Assembly (NCBI GenBank): GCA_035492455.1
Contig: DATJJE010000079.1
Location: 1 to 64,000 of the forward strand
DNA: 64,000 bases
Source of the DNA: Gp6-AA40 sp035492455
GTDB lineage: Bacteria; Acidobacteriota; Vicinamibacteria; Vicinamibacterales; UBA2999
Direction of reading: 5' to 3'
Numbering within the stretch: position 1 is the stretch's first letter; the number at the start of each line of letters is the position of its first letter. Position numbers and translations under genes: made by a program. This document shows positions 16,712 through 25,331 of this stretch, piece after piece. The notes under the pieces are model-generated. The model saw nothing but the letters and a program-made list of their open reading frames with translations. It did not search any database and was not told where the DNA came from.

Positions 16712-17509
16712 ATGCGCGTGATCACCTTGTTCTTGTTGAGCTTTGAACTGGCGATCGCCGGCGCGGCGTTCGCGCAAACGGGTCCCGCGGCACCAACTCC
16801 CGCGCAAACCGCATCGGCGCCGCGACGGGCGCCGGCCCCCGCGTCGCGATCGGGCATCGCGTTGACGGTGACTGACAACCGTGGTCTTCCGATTTCCGGT
16901 GTGCGCGTCACCCTTGACGGCGCGTCCGATCGCCGCGGTGATACGGACGACAGAGGCCAGGTGAACTTCGTCGGCATGCAGCCGGGGACCTATCGTCTCC
17001 GCTTCGACGGCGACAAGGTGATCTCGTTCGAGCGCGAAATCACGGTACGTCCGGGACAGCCCACCAGCGCCGATGTGACGTTGAATCCTGCACCACCGCC
17101 GCCCGCTGCGCCCGCCGCACCGCCTCCACCGAAGGAGGAGAAAGCGGAAGCGATCGTCGGTCCTCCGGGGATGCCGCAGATTCTGTCGATCGTCGATCTG
17201 GCGGAGAAGCAGCTATCAGGGAATCAACCACGTCGCGAGACGCTTGTTTCGTGCAGCGGCAATACGCGGACGACACTCGTGCTGTTGAATCAGGATCAGA
17301 CCGATCGGCTGTACGACGGCGCAGAGACCGAATACTACGTCGTCGCCGGGCAGGGCGCGATGCGTTTGAACGGACGTGAGACGCCGTTGTCCGCCGGCAG
17401 CTACGCCGCGATCCCGCGCAACACGAGCCACGGGATCGTCAAGCGCGGCAACCGGCCGTTGATCCTGTTGGCCGTGCTGTCTGGCGAGCCGTGTGAGCAG
17501 GCTAAGTAA
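16712..17509 (+). CDS. Secreted carboxypeptidase-regulatory-like / cupin protein
   Basis: The 265-residue protein has a signal peptide (to AAFAQ), a Pro/Ala linker, and a carboxypeptidase-D regulatory-like beta-sandwich (residues 47-125: GIALTVTDNRGLPISGVRVTLDG, RGDTDDRGQVNFVGMQPGTYRL). A Pro-rich spacer follows, then a C-terminal cupin-like domain (DGAETEYYVVAGQGAMRLNGRE, LSAGSYAAIPRNTSHGIVKRG). It is probably periplasmic; the cupin could bind a metal or small ligand, though the usual second-motif His is within NTSHGI only. Ligand is unknown. It is convergent with the large minus-strand barrel protein gene. Confidence 0.75.
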   Translation: MRVITLFLLSFELAIAGAAFAQTGPAAPTPAQTASAPRRAPAPASRSGIALTVTDNRGLPISGVRVTLDGASDRRGDTDDRGQVNFVGMQPGTYRLRFDGDKVISFEREITVRPGQPTSADVTLNPAPPPPAAPAAPPPPKEEKAEAIVGPPGMPQILSIVDLAEKQLSGNQPRRETLVSCSGNTRTTLVLLNQDQTDRLYDGAETEYYVVAGQGAMRLNGRETPLSAGSYAAIPRNTSHGIVKRGNRPLILLAVLSGEPCEQAK

Positions 17510-17514
17510 TCTGC

Positions 17515-17536
17515 AATCTTCGCCAAATCGAAGATT
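17515..17536. terminator. Inverted repeat between convergent genes
   Basis: AATCTTCG (17515-17522), loop CCAAAT, and CGAAGATT (17529-17536) form a perfect 8-bp stem between two converging genes. A 3x 7-bp tandem (GAAGATT, GAAGACT, GAAGATG) overlaps it at 17530-17550. It may serve as a bidirectional terminator, though no strong T-run follows on either side. Confidence 0.5.
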
Positions 17537-17557
17537 GAAGACTGAAGATGGGACGGT

Positions 17558-20542
17558 CTAGAAGCCAGGCCGGATCAGAAAACTAACAGTCCACCCATTC
17601 CGCGGTTTGTCGAACGGCCGTACGCCAGTAGTCTCCAGCACAAACCCGCCGAGATTTGCCCGAATACCAGCGCCGACGCTGCGGAACCGATCGTGTTCCA
17701 GCGTGCCGTCGGCGTGCGGCGTCCAGAGCATCGCGCCGTCGGCGAAGACAAGCCCCTCGATCGGTGTTCTACCGTAATCGAGATTCCCGGTAAGCAGTCC
17801 GAGCAGCGGCGCGCGTACCTCCAGGTTCATGACCGCGAAACGATTCCCGAGTAGTTGATCGAGCGTCGAACAGGTCGTGGCCGTCCATCCGCACTGCTGG
17901 GCGGCAAACGTGCTCAGGTCGTAGCCGCGCACGAGCGTTTGCAGGCCGAGCAGCAGCGGGGTCAGGCGACTGTCGCGCGCGTCGGGACCGTAGCGTCCGG
18001 TGTGCTGCAGCCTGACCGCTACGGTCGCGGGCCGAATGGGCATGAAGTAGCGGCGCGCGTCGAGACGAACATCTGCGTACGTCAGCCCCCCGAACGCCGG
18101 TTCGATGTCGAGACGCACGCGATGGCCCAGCACCGGGCTTGTCGGCCCGAGCACTGCGGTGTCGCGTACATACGCCGCCTGCGTCTCCGCGAGGTAGACC
18201 GCGGGCGCACCCGGCAGCTCCTGCAGCTCGCTGCTCACCACCTTACGCGTCGTCCCATCGGCCACACGTGTCAGCGTCTGCCACCCGTAGCCGGTGCGGC
18301 GTACACCGCCGCGGAACTCGAACCGCGTCGCGCGGCTGACGTTGTATCTCGCCAGCAGGTTGACGAATTCGTGTGTATAGCGCAGGTTCGAGTACTCCTG
18401 CGTGACCAGATCGCCGCTGCGCGCGATCGAACGCCGCGCGCCGAAGAAGCGTGCCGGCACGTAGCCGCCCATGAAGCCCCAGTTGAACCGGCCCTTGCGG
18501 TTCAAATACGCCACCTGGGCGGCCAGATCGTCCTTGCTCGTTCCGACACGAATGACCGTCTGCAGCTGGCGATCGCGGAGCACGTCGCCGAACGTCACGC
18601 CGAAGTTGGCGCGAAGGACGCCTCCCACGTAACCGGTGCCGCCAACGGCGGCTCCGACGTACGGCTCTGCGATCGATTCCACGCGTAGACGATCGTCGTA
18701 CTTGGACGTCAGGAACGCGGTTTCAGCAGGAAGTCCGATGTGCGCGTCAGCGAGCAGATGCGCGAGCTTGCCCAGCGTGGTTGCGTTCGTCGTCTTCGTC
18801 ACCACACCGGGCGTGACGATGGGTGCGGACTCCGCACTGGACTCCTCGAGCGTCTGGATCTCGTAACGTCCGTTGCGATACGCGTTGAACGCAAGTTTGC
18901 CGCTCGACGAGGCGACCGCGAGCGCTGGGCTCGTCGCCGTGATACCGCTGACGCCCCCAAGCTCGGAGGTCACGCGGCGGATGTCCCCGGACGCGAGGTC
19001 CACGCGGTAGATGTTGCTCACGCGATCCGGGTCGGCGACGTAGTACACCGCCTTGCCGTCGGGCGACCACTGCGGGCTTATTTGCTTGCCGCCGTTCACC
19101 GACGCGGTGAGTGGCCGCACGATCTTCGTGGGTACGTCGAGGAGTGCGACTCGCACCGGGCCGAAGCGAAGATCGTCAAGCGACGTCGTGAAGCGATCCG
19201 ATGCAAACGCGATCGTCTTGCCGTCGGGCGACCAGGCGGGATGCAGATCCGCAAATGCGTCATCGGTGAGCTGTGTCACGGCGTCATCGGCCAGGCTGTA
19301 GACGAACAGATCCGACTGACCGCCTTTCATCGCCGAGAAGACCAGCTGTTTGCCGTCGGGCGACCAGCTCGGATTGTAAATCTCGTCGAGTTGATGCAGC
19401 CGGATGTCGCGGCGCGGTGACGCGCCGTTCGGATCGACGATGGTCATTGCGGCGCTGCCGTCGATGATGGCGGCGACAACAAACCGATGGCCGCTCGTAT
19501 CCCATGCGCCGGCGGACTGGATGTACTGCAAGCTGTCGAAATGCGGATCCGCCGCAGTGCTGATCACCTTTTTCATGACGGCGCCGGATGTCGCATCCGC
19601 CATGAACAGATCGAGTGACAGCCGATCTCGCTCGGACACGAACATGATGCGCCGGCCATCCGGACTGATGGCTGGAGCGACATGCACCCGGCCGCCATCC
19701 GCGGACGTGACAATCGCACGCGGTTGGACAATGTTGTCAGGATCGGTTTCGGCTCCGGGGATCGATGCGTGCCACTCGTGCGTCAGCTCATCCGGTGTCT
19801 TGCCGGTGACGTCCTGCAGCCGTCCGAGCACGCCGTGCGCTTTCGATCGCAGAATCTTGGCGACGATGTCGTCGCCGAACGTGTCGCCGAGGAATGACCA
19901 GAACGCATGACCATAGCGGTACGGAAAATATCGCGGGTTGCTGAGCTGCTCGATCGTCGGCAGGCGTCGATGCAGCTTCGCGTCGCGCAGCCACATATCC
20001 GTGAACGCGTTCGACGGTCCGAGCGAAAGGTACTCGGCCATCCCTTCGATGAACCATCCGGGAAGATCGAACGCGTTCTGATGCGCGCGCTTCTCGATGT
20101 CGATCTGAAACGCGTGCACCAGCTCGTGGCCGATGACGTGATCGGTCTCGCCGAGCCCGGGCGCGAACGGCATCACGATGCGCGACTTCGTCCGCTCGGT
20201 GAAGCCGCCGGTGCCTTCATCGACCATCGCCGGACTGACGTTGGTCTGGGCGAAATCGCGATGGCTGGCATACAACACGAGCGGCTGTCGGTGTGTGAAC
20301 GTGTGGTCGAGCAGCTGCGAGTATCGTGCGTACCACCGCTCCGCCATGCGCGCGGCCTGCCGCGTGACGCCCTCTTCCTCCGGGTAGTAATAGATGTCGA
20401 AGTGCTCGGTATGAAGCGTGCGGAAGTCCAGACGCGAACTCTGCACCTTGTTCCGGCCGAAGTACTGTGCGCCCGCTGAAGCCGGCAAAACCAGCAACGC
20501 CGTCGTCGCGAGACACACGAACACCGTCGCGCACCGAAACAT
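17558..20542 (-). CDS. Gluzincin peptidase-like / PD40 propeller / outer-membrane barrel protein
   Basis: The 994-residue product has a signal peptide (to AGAQ), a peptidase-MA-like domain with zinc motif HELVH (139-143) and a downstream Glu (E170 in GMAEYL). At least four TolB-like PD40 propeller blades follow (SPDGRRIMFVSE, SWSPDGKQLVFSA, AWSPDGKTIAFASD, QWSPDGKAVYYVAD). The C-terminus from about residue 620 reads like a surface-antigen/Omp85-type barrel and ends in a strand terminating in Phe (TVSFLIRPGF). It may anchor a periplasmic or surface protease-propeller to the outer membrane. A purine-rich AGGGGG precedes the ATG. It follows the C39-barrel gene by 37 bases and is likely co-transcribed. 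Confidence 0.85.
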   Translation of the reverse strand: MFRCATVFVCLATTALLVLPASAGAQYFGRNKVQSSRLDFRTLHTEHFDIYYYPEEEGVTRQAARMAERWYARYSQLLDHTFTHRQPLVLYASHRDFAQTNVSPAMVDEGTGGFTERTKSRIVMPFAPGLGETDHVIGHELVHAFQIDIEKRAHQNAFDLPGWFIEGMAEYLSLGPSNAFTDMWLRDAKLHRRLPTIEQLSNPRYFPYRYGHAFWSFLGDTFGDDIVAKILRSKAHGVLGRLQDVTGKTPDELTHEWHASIPGAETDPDNIVQPRAIVTSADGGRVHVAPAISPDGRRIMFVSERDRLSLDLFMADATSGAVMKKVISTAADPHFDSLQYIQSAGAWDTSGHRFVVAAIIDGSAAMTIVDPNGASPRRDIRLHQLDEIYNPSWSPDGKQLVFSAMKGGQSDLFVYSLADDAVTQLTDDAFADLHPAWSPDGKTIAFASDRFTTSLDDLRFGPVRVALLDVPTKIVRPLTASVNGGKQISPQWSPDGKAVYYVADPDRVSNIYRVDLASGDIRRVTSELGGVSGITATSPALAVASSSGKLAFNAYRNGRYEIQTLEESSAESAPIVTPGVVTKTTNATTLGKLAHLLADAHIGLPAETAFLTSKYDDRLRVESIAEPYVGAAVGGTGYVGGVLRANFGVTFGDVLRDRQLQTVIRVGTSKDDLAAQVAYLNRKGRFNWGFMGGYVPARFFGARRSIARSGDLVTQEYSNLRYTHEFVNLLARYNVSRATRFEFRGGVRRTGYGWQTLTRVADGTTRKVVSSELQELPGAPAVYLAETQAAYVRDTAVLGPTSPVLGHRVRLDIEPAFGGLTYADVRLDARRYFMPIRPATVAVRLQHTGRYGPDARDSRLTPLLLGLQTLVRGYDLSTFAAQQCGWTATTCSTLDQLLGNRFAVMNLEVRAPLLGLLTGNLDYGRTPIEGLVFADGAMLWTPHADGTLEHDRFRSVGAGIRANLGGFVLETTGVRPFDKPRNGWTVSFLIRPGF

Positions 20543-20579
20543 GGGGCCCCCTGAGTTGGTCGTGGAAGGCGCTACTCTA

Positions 20580-22568
20580 TCACGGGATATCGGAGGTATA
20601 GGTCACCGACAGCGCGGTGCGCCCGTCGCGCAAACCGTGTGCAAGATCGAGGCGGAGTGCTCCTGTCTTGCCGGGATATGCGCCCCGTAATCCGACACCG
20701 ACGTCTACGTCTGTAATTGCCTGCCCGAGTAGGCGACGGTCGGTTCGTCCGGTATCTACAAACGCGGCAACCCCCGCGCGCACCGGACCCGGCGCCCACC
20801 AGCGCTGCGCTTCGGCCGACGCGTGTGTAAACAGACGTCCGAGCCGCTCGGTGCGGAATCGCTCGTCCTCGCCGAGCATTGGGTGCGCGCGCAAGAGCAG
20901 CGGACGCGCGCGGCCAGTATCACCAGCGGGCCATAGGTCGGGCGGTGCCGACGCGCTCACTGCGACTACGCCTGCATCCATCACCAGCACCATGCCTCGC
21001 GGCCGCGACGACGACCGCGCCAGCACGCGGATGTCGGCGCGCTCAAATCCGCCACCACCCCCGAACCAGGTCTGCAGTTGTGCGCGCGCGTCCAGCCGGT
21101 CACTACCCGATACAAATCGGACCCCGCCGGCAACGCGGCCGAAGTTGGCGCCACGATTCCAGCGATCGATTCCGGTGGCCGCCTGCCAGCGAATCGACCC
21201 ATTCGCCCAGTCAGCGAGCTCGAGCTGAACCGCGTCGTGCACGGTCGGCGCGAATGCGGACGTGTAGGGCTGACGCTCACGCGACGCCGCCAGCTTCCAC
21301 ACGCCTCGCCATGGTGCCGGCGCGCCGAACGACACCTGATATAGCGGCCTGTGCGCCCAGAAGCGCCAATCAACGCCCACCTGCTCGCCGCCGCCGCTCG
21401 GCGACGAAATCGATGTAGCAATCTCGCGCGTGATCGAAGCGGCAACACCCAGCACGCCGAGATCCAGCGCGCCGTGTGGAACGAGCGGACGATCGCCGAC
21501 GGTCGCGCGAATCTCGGCAAGGCCAGAGGAGACAGGAGAGAAGTCAACGGACCCGGGTCCTGCCGGAAACTCGAGCAGACGCCGGCGCGCCCGCATCAGC
21601 GCAGCGCGAGACAGTGTCGTGCCTGGTTTCAAACCGAGGGCGTGCTCGACGACCTGGTATCGCGTGCGCGTCAATCCATCGACGCGAATCAGATCGATGC
21701 GCGGTTCGTCGATTCGATTCCACGCATCGAGCGCGCCGAGCTGGTCGTCGGTCACGAATCGCGCGGTCGCCAGCAGTCGCGCAGCGTAGTCGTCCGAGCC
21801 GTCGCGTGCCAGCGCCGCGGACGCCAATTCTGCCGTCTCCGGCCACCGATGCTGCAGGGCGCGGATACCCGCAAGCTCACGAAACGCGGCGCCGCCGGGA
21901 CACGAGATCGCCGCCGCAAGCGTCCGTTCTGACGCGTCGAGATCGTTCTGCTGCGCCAGCCGGACCCCATCCGCAATCTGCTGATCGCACGGCGTGGACG
22001 GCACAACGCGATCCGGCGCGGAAATGGTCACGGAATTGCGCGCCGCACCCGGGGTCACTACGAGCATCCATCGCTTGGTCACCGCCCATCGCTTGTCGAA
22101 TTCGGCCGCAGTGGAGACGCGAAACGGTGCGCGCGCGGGATCGTGAAATATGACGCCGTTCGCACTGCGCGCCACAACGACGACGAAGTGGTCAGTGCCG
22201 GGATGATCCTCGATGAGCGCGACGACGGGACGTCCCTGCTCGAGCTCGTGTTCGAGCGCCTCCGCCGATCCGTCCAGCGCGAGCACGTTCCAGCCGCGAG
22301 CGCGGAGGTCTGACGTCAGCGCATCCGTGCGGATTCCCCGGGCCTTGCGATCGACTAACGGCTGAAAGGTCTCGGCATCGATACCGCGCTCGCCCCAGTA
22401 GCGCATCACCATGGCGGCGGCAGCGCCGCCGCACAGCAGTTCGGACTGCGCCATGAAAGGCACATCGAGGAGCGTCAGGGATTGCGCGCCGGAAACAGCA
22501 GGAAGGACCGTGAGCGCGAGCAGCAGGGCCAGTCCCAGACGGAATCGAGGGACCTGCCGCCCGCGCAT
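20580..22568 (-). CDS. C39 (PA2778-like) cysteine peptidase fused to POTRA-like and barrel domains
   Basis: The 662-residue protein has a signal peptide (to VSGAQ) and a C39-type peptidase domain with Cys in LLCGGAAAAM (near 46), His in TDHFVVVV (near 126) and Asp in FHDPA. A tetratricopeptide-like helical region follows (about 190-270), as in PA2778-family peptidases. The C-terminal half is extra: IRVDGLTRTRYQVVEHALGL reads like a POTRA repeat, followed by a series of amphipathic strands ending TALSVTYTSDIP, as in Omp85/TpsB barrels. This architecture is a fusion not usual for PA2778. The PA2779-like partner gene lies five bases upstream. Candidate role: processing and export of, or anchoring to, a surface polymer or peptide. 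Confidence 0.8.
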   Translation of the reverse strand: MRGRQVPRFRLGLALLLALTVLPAVSGAQSLTLLDVPFMAQSELLCGGAAAAMVMRYWGERGIDAETFQPLVDRKARGIRTDALTSDLRARGWNVLALDGSAEALEHELEQGRPVVALIEDHPGTDHFVVVVARSANGVIFHDPARAPFRVSTAAEFDKRWAVTKRWMLVVTPGAARNSVTISAPDRVVPSTPCDQQIADGVRLAQQNDLDASERTLAAAISCPGGAAFRELAGIRALQHRWPETAELASAALARDGSDDYAARLLATARFVTDDQLGALDAWNRIDEPRIDLIRVDGLTRTRYQVVEHALGLKPGTTLSRAALMRARRRLLEFPAGPGSVDFSPVSSGLAEIRATVGDRPLVPHGALDLGVLGVAASITREIATSISSPSGGGEQVGVDWRFWAHRPLYQVSFGAPAPWRGVWKLAASRERQPYTSAFAPTVHDAVQLELADWANGSIRWQAATGIDRWNRGANFGRVAGGVRFVSGSDRLDARAQLQTWFGGGGGFERADIRVLARSSSRPRGMVLVMDAGVVAVSASAPPDLWPAGDTGRARPLLLRAHPMLGEDERFRTERLGRLFTHASAEAQRWWAPGPVRAGVAAFVDTGRTDRRLLGQAITDVDVGVGLRGAYPGKTGALRLDLAHGLRDGRTALSVTYTSDIP

Positions 22569-22573
22569 CGGTG

Positions 22574-22963
22574 CTAGCGGAGCGCGACGATCAACAGGAT
22601 CAGAACGAGCAGCCCGATGATGATCGCAGTAGTCGAAATCGTGACCGTCGATGCGCCCCCCGCGAGGGCATCGTCTGCCTGACGCGCCCGTGCGGCGATC
22701 GACGCCAGGTCCGCCGCGTTCATCGTTGCGACGGCACTCTCCGCCCGGCGGATGTCTATGCCGTACTTGCCGGCGATCGCCCTGACGTCACTTCGCTGGA
22801 GAAACTGCTGAACGGCTTCGCGATCCTGATCGATGGCGCGCACGTGCTGCTGCACGGCGGCATCCAGGACCTGCTGCCCCGCGACATGTTCCTGTGCGGA
22901 AACAGGCGGAACGGCAATCAGTACGGATAGGACAACTGCAACAAGCGCACATGTCGACCGCAT
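22574..22963 (-). CDS. PA2779-family protein
   Basis: The 129-residue product has a signal peptide (to VSAQ), an alpha-helical central part (QQHVRAIDQDREAVQQFLQ, IAGKYGIDIRRAESAVATMNAADLASIAARARQADD), a Gly/Ala hinge and a C-terminal transmembrane segment (VTISTTAIIIGLLVLILLIVALR). This matches the PA2779 family, which is generally encoded beside a PA2778 cysteine peptidase; here that peptidase is the next gene. The Gly-rich junction before the membrane segment (LAGGAS) could be the cleavage site of the C39 enzyme, which classically cuts after double Gly; that is inference. A Shine-Dalgarno GGAGGAGG precedes the ATG, and TAGAAT lies just upstream of it. Confidence 0.85.
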   Translation of the reverse strand: MRSTCALVAVVLSVLIAVPPVSAQEHVAGQQVLDAAVQQHVRAIDQDREAVQQFLQRSDVRAIAGKYGIDIRRAESAVATMNAADLASIAARARQADDALAGGASTVTISTTAIIIGLLVLILLIVALR

Positions 22964-23029
22964 CGGCGATCCTCCTCCGCCGATATTCTAGCGAACAACG
23001 CGGTTGAGGTCTTGACCGAGATGCGTTCG

Positions 23030-23485
23030 CTATTGAATCGGCTCGACGTTGAAACGCCGCTCCGCCTCGATCATCGTCACGGCATACAGCCGATCGAATC
23101 CCTCTCCCGGCGTCGGCGGCTGCAGATGTTTTCGGACGGTGAAGATCGCAACATCAGGGACGCGCTCGCGTCCTTCGCGTGTGCGGTTGCGGCGCAGCGC
23201 GTCGCGCGCATCGGTGAGAAAGAAGTAGCCGACGACGTCGGCTCCATACTTGCGCGCGACCTCGATGAGAGGCGCGCGCACGCCGGCGCTCGGGTTGGTG
23301 TTGTCGACGACCACCGATCGGCCGGCAGCCAGCGATTCCGCGATGAGCTGTTCCTGCCGCCGCTGCGGCCGGCGGTTATTGCGCAGCAAATCCTTGCTCA
23401 CATGGTCGTGCGTTCCGGCGAACCGTTGGCGGAAGAACGTCGATTTGCCGGCGGCAGGCAGGCCAATCAGAATCACGCACTCCAT
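23030..23485 (-). CDS. P-loop kinase, polynucleotide-kinase-like
   Basis: From ATG 23485 the product is 151 residues with P-loop GLPAAGKST (8-16), a Walker-B-like SVVVDNTN and an Arg-rich lid (RRNRTREGRERVP), as in the AAA_33 zeta-toxin/polynucleotide-kinase-like group. Such proteins phosphorylate nucleic acid ends or small molecules; the substrate is not predictable here. An upstream TTG at 23491 is an alternative start. The gene diverges from a methyltransferase gene, and both start codons lie inside one perfect palindrome (23482-23509), so their expression is likely linked. Confidence 0.8.
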   Translation of the reverse strand: MECVILIGLPAAGKSTFFRQRFAGTHDHVSKDLLRNNRRPQRRQEQLIAESLAAGRSVVVDNTNPSAGVRAPLIEVARKYGADVVGYFFLTDARDALRRNRTREGRERVPDVAIFTVRKHLQPPTPGEGFDRLYAVTMIEAERRFNVEPIQ

Positions 23486-23509
23486 GGTCAAATTTCCATT
23501 TGACCATGG
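23482..23509. promoter_or_regulatory. Palindrome spanning two divergent start codons
   Basis: CCATGGTCAAAT (23482-23493), TTCC, and ATTTGACCATGG (23498-23509) form a perfect 12-bp inverted repeat. The ATG of the minus-strand kinase (23485) and of the plus-strand methyltransferase (23506) occupy mirror positions in its arms, and both also have a mirror TTG six bases further out. No Shine-Dalgarno is visible for either. It could be an operator or the result of selection for symmetric starts. Confidence 0.7.
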
Positions 23510-24288
23510 GATTCGACCGCTGGATCGCGGAGCTCGAGAAGCGCCACCTTGCCGATCTCCGCATTCCCGAGGTCACACGTGCATTACGCGCGCTGTCGTC
23601 TGCCTATGTAGAGCGTCGGCACACCCGGCTGCGTTCTTCGAGCGCCGGCGGGCAAAAGATGACGCGCGGACCCCTCGACAGCGCCGGCAAGCGCGCAGCG
23701 TTCGCGCTGTTCTACGCACCGCTCCACTTCCTCGCAACGACACACGTGGCGGCGTCGATCGACGGCGCCACGCAGCCGCCGCCGTCAGCCATCCTTGATG
23801 TCGGCTGTGGAACGGGCGCGGCGGGCGCCGCATGGGCTATAGCCGCCGGCGGCTCGCCTGTTGTGAACGGCATCGATCGGCATCCGTGGGCGATTGAGGA
23901 AGCGCGCTGGACGTACCGCACGCTCGGGTTGAGCGGATCGGTCCGTCAAGGCGACGCCACCCGGCTGCCGCGGTTGGCAAAAGATGATGCAGCCGTTGCG
24001 GCGTACGTGCTCAACGAACTGCCGGCTGATGCGCGCGCGCGCGTGGAGGAACAGCTTTTCGCCGCGGCAGCACGCGGCACGAGGGTATTGATCCTGGAGC
24101 CGGTCGCGCGCGGCGTTGCGCCGTGGTGGAATGCGACCGCGCGGCGCGTGGAAGCTGCAGGTGGACGTGCGGACGAATGGCGCTTCGAGGCTGACCTGCC
24201 GCCGCTGCTGCGAACACTCGATACAGCGGCGGGCCTGAACCATCGCGAGCTCACGGTCCGCTCGCTGTATCTGGGTCGGGGTACCTAG
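23506..24288 (+). CDS. Class I SAM-dependent methyltransferase, possibly Rsm22-like
   Basis: The 260-residue protein contains SAM-binding motif I ILDVGCGTGAAGAAW, a following acidic/His segment (GIDRHPWAIEEARW) and motif IV-like VAAYVLNELP. The N-terminal helical part (VTRALRALSSAYVERRH, AGKRAAFALFYAPLHFLATTHV) recalls Rsm22-type ribosomal small-subunit methyltransferases, but the cysteine cluster of mitochondrial Rsm22 is absent, so that label is tentative. It diverges from a small kinase gene and shares its start palindrome. Confidence 0.75.
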   Translation: MGFDRWIAELEKRHLADLRIPEVTRALRALSSAYVERRHTRLRSSSAGGQKMTRGPLDSAGKRAAFALFYAPLHFLATTHVAASIDGATQPPPSAILDVGCGTGAAGAAWAIAAGGSPVVNGIDRHPWAIEEARWTYRTLGLSGSVRQGDATRLPRLAKDDAAVAAYVLNELPADARARVEEQLFAAAARGTRVLILEPVARGVAPWWNATARRVEAAGGRADEWRFEADLPPLLRTLDTAAGLNHRELTVRSLYLGRGT

Positions 24289-24306
24289 GCCGGCTGAAGG
24301 ATTGTA

Positions 24307-24353
24307 GGGCCGACCTTCCGGTCGGCCCCGGTAGGGGCCGGCTTCGCCGGCCC
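24307..24353. repeat. Two adjacent GC-rich palindromes
   Basis: GGGCCGACC TTCC GGTCGGCCC (24307-24328) is followed by GGGCCGGC TTC GCCGGCCC (24335-24353). They lie between the convergent methyltransferase and DUF4142 genes. Related isolated palindromes occur at 40695, 53072 and 62900. They may act as terminators or be dispersed mobile palindromes. Confidence 0.8.
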
Positions 24354-24357
24354 AACG

Positions 24358-25077
24358 TCAGTACTTCGAGGTGCCGCGTGCTTTATCGCTTTCGGTCTTA
24401 CCCGTTGTGCCGCGCGCGGTTCGGTTGGTGTGGTCGAGGTCGTCCTTGATCTGCTTCGCGCGGTCGAGGTGATGTTCGATCGTCGGCAGGTTGTTCGCTG
24501 CCCACTGATTGATCGCCGCATCAACGTGGTTGTCCGCCTTCTCCGGTTTGACCGCTGCCGGGTTCTCCGGATTCTTGCCGGTCACACGATCCGAAAGGCT
24601 GCGGTTCTCGTCCGCGCGTGAGCGGAGATCCCGCACCGCGTCCTGGTGGTCGTCGACCATGGCGCTCATGTATTCCTTGTCGAAATCCGTGCCGTTCAGT
24701 TTCGACAGCTTGTCCATGAGGTTCTTGTGTTTGTCGTCGACCTTTGCGTCGGTCGTCGGAATCGCGTATTGCGACGCAATCTGCTTGAGCTGATCGCCGG
24801 CCTTGGTGTGGTCGTCGATCATCATCCGCGCGAAGGCTTTCACGTCAGGACTGCTGGCGTGATCCGCCGCCACCTTGGCAAGATCGATTTCAGCCATTCC
24901 GTCGGAGAGCTGATCGTTAACCCAGTTCTTGTCGTTCGTGCTCACACCAGCGCCCGCGGTACCGGTGGCACCGGTATCGGTGCGGTCATTGGCAATAGTG
25001 TTGGAAGTCCGGTTGCCGTTGCAGCCGGCCATCAGCGCGCCGGCGCAGGCCAGTGCGAGAAGACCTCTGAATTTCAT
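24358..25077 (-). CDS. DUF4142-domain lipoprotein
   Basis: The 239-residue product starts with a lipoprotein signal ending LMAGC. Residues 45-140 form a four-helix DUF4142-type domain (DKNWVNDQLSDGMAEIDLAKVAADHASSPDVKAFARMMIDDHTKA) related to ferritin-like/DUF305 helices. A second helical part follows (INQWAANNLPTIEHHLDRAKQIK) and a Lys/Arg/Thr-rich tail. It is probably periplasmic; DUF4142 proteins are often stress-linked but have no assigned reaction. A Shine-Dalgarno GGGAGGAG precedes the ATG. It is a monocistronic gene ending at the double palindrome. Confidence 0.85.
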   Translation of the reverse strand: MKFRGLLALACAGALMAGCNGNRTSNTIANDRTDTGATGTAGAGVSTNDKNWVNDQLSDGMAEIDLAKVAADHASSPDVKAFARMMIDDHTKAGDQLKQIASQYAIPTTDAKVDDKHKNLMDKLSKLNGTDFDKEYMSAMVDDHQDAVRDLRSRADENRSLSDRVTGKNPENPAAVKPEKADNHVDAAINQWAANNLPTIEHHLDRAKQIKDDLDHTNRTARGTTGKTESDKARGTSKY

Positions 25078-25223
25078 TGGACTGCTCCTCCCATAGCTGT
25101 GATGTGTGCGTCACTCGAAAAGGGTCGCTGCAAACCGGATGACGTGAACGGCGGCCCCAGCGCGCTCGCCGGTCAACTCATGCGTGCTATGGTCGGTGTT
25201 TTGTGACGGCACAATGACCCGTG

Positions 25224-25331
25224 ATGTTGATCGGGTTTCTGACGATCGGCTCTCTCGGTGCCGTGTGGAGCGTGCGCGAGCCGGTCGTGCTGACGGCGCT
25301 CAACCTGTTCACGCGGTCACGTTTTTTCTAG
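25224..25331 (+). CDS. Possible 35-residue membrane peptide
   Basis: The frame encodes a 35-residue peptide beginning MLIGFLTIGSLGAVWS, one possible hydrophobic segment with a short basic end (TRSRFF). It lies in the gap between the DUF4142 and mscL genes and its stop overlaps the mscL stop by four bases in convergent orientation. No convincing Shine-Dalgarno is seen, so it may be a chance frame. Confidence 0.25.
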   Translation: MLIGFLTIGSLGAVWSVREPVVLTALNLFTRSRFF

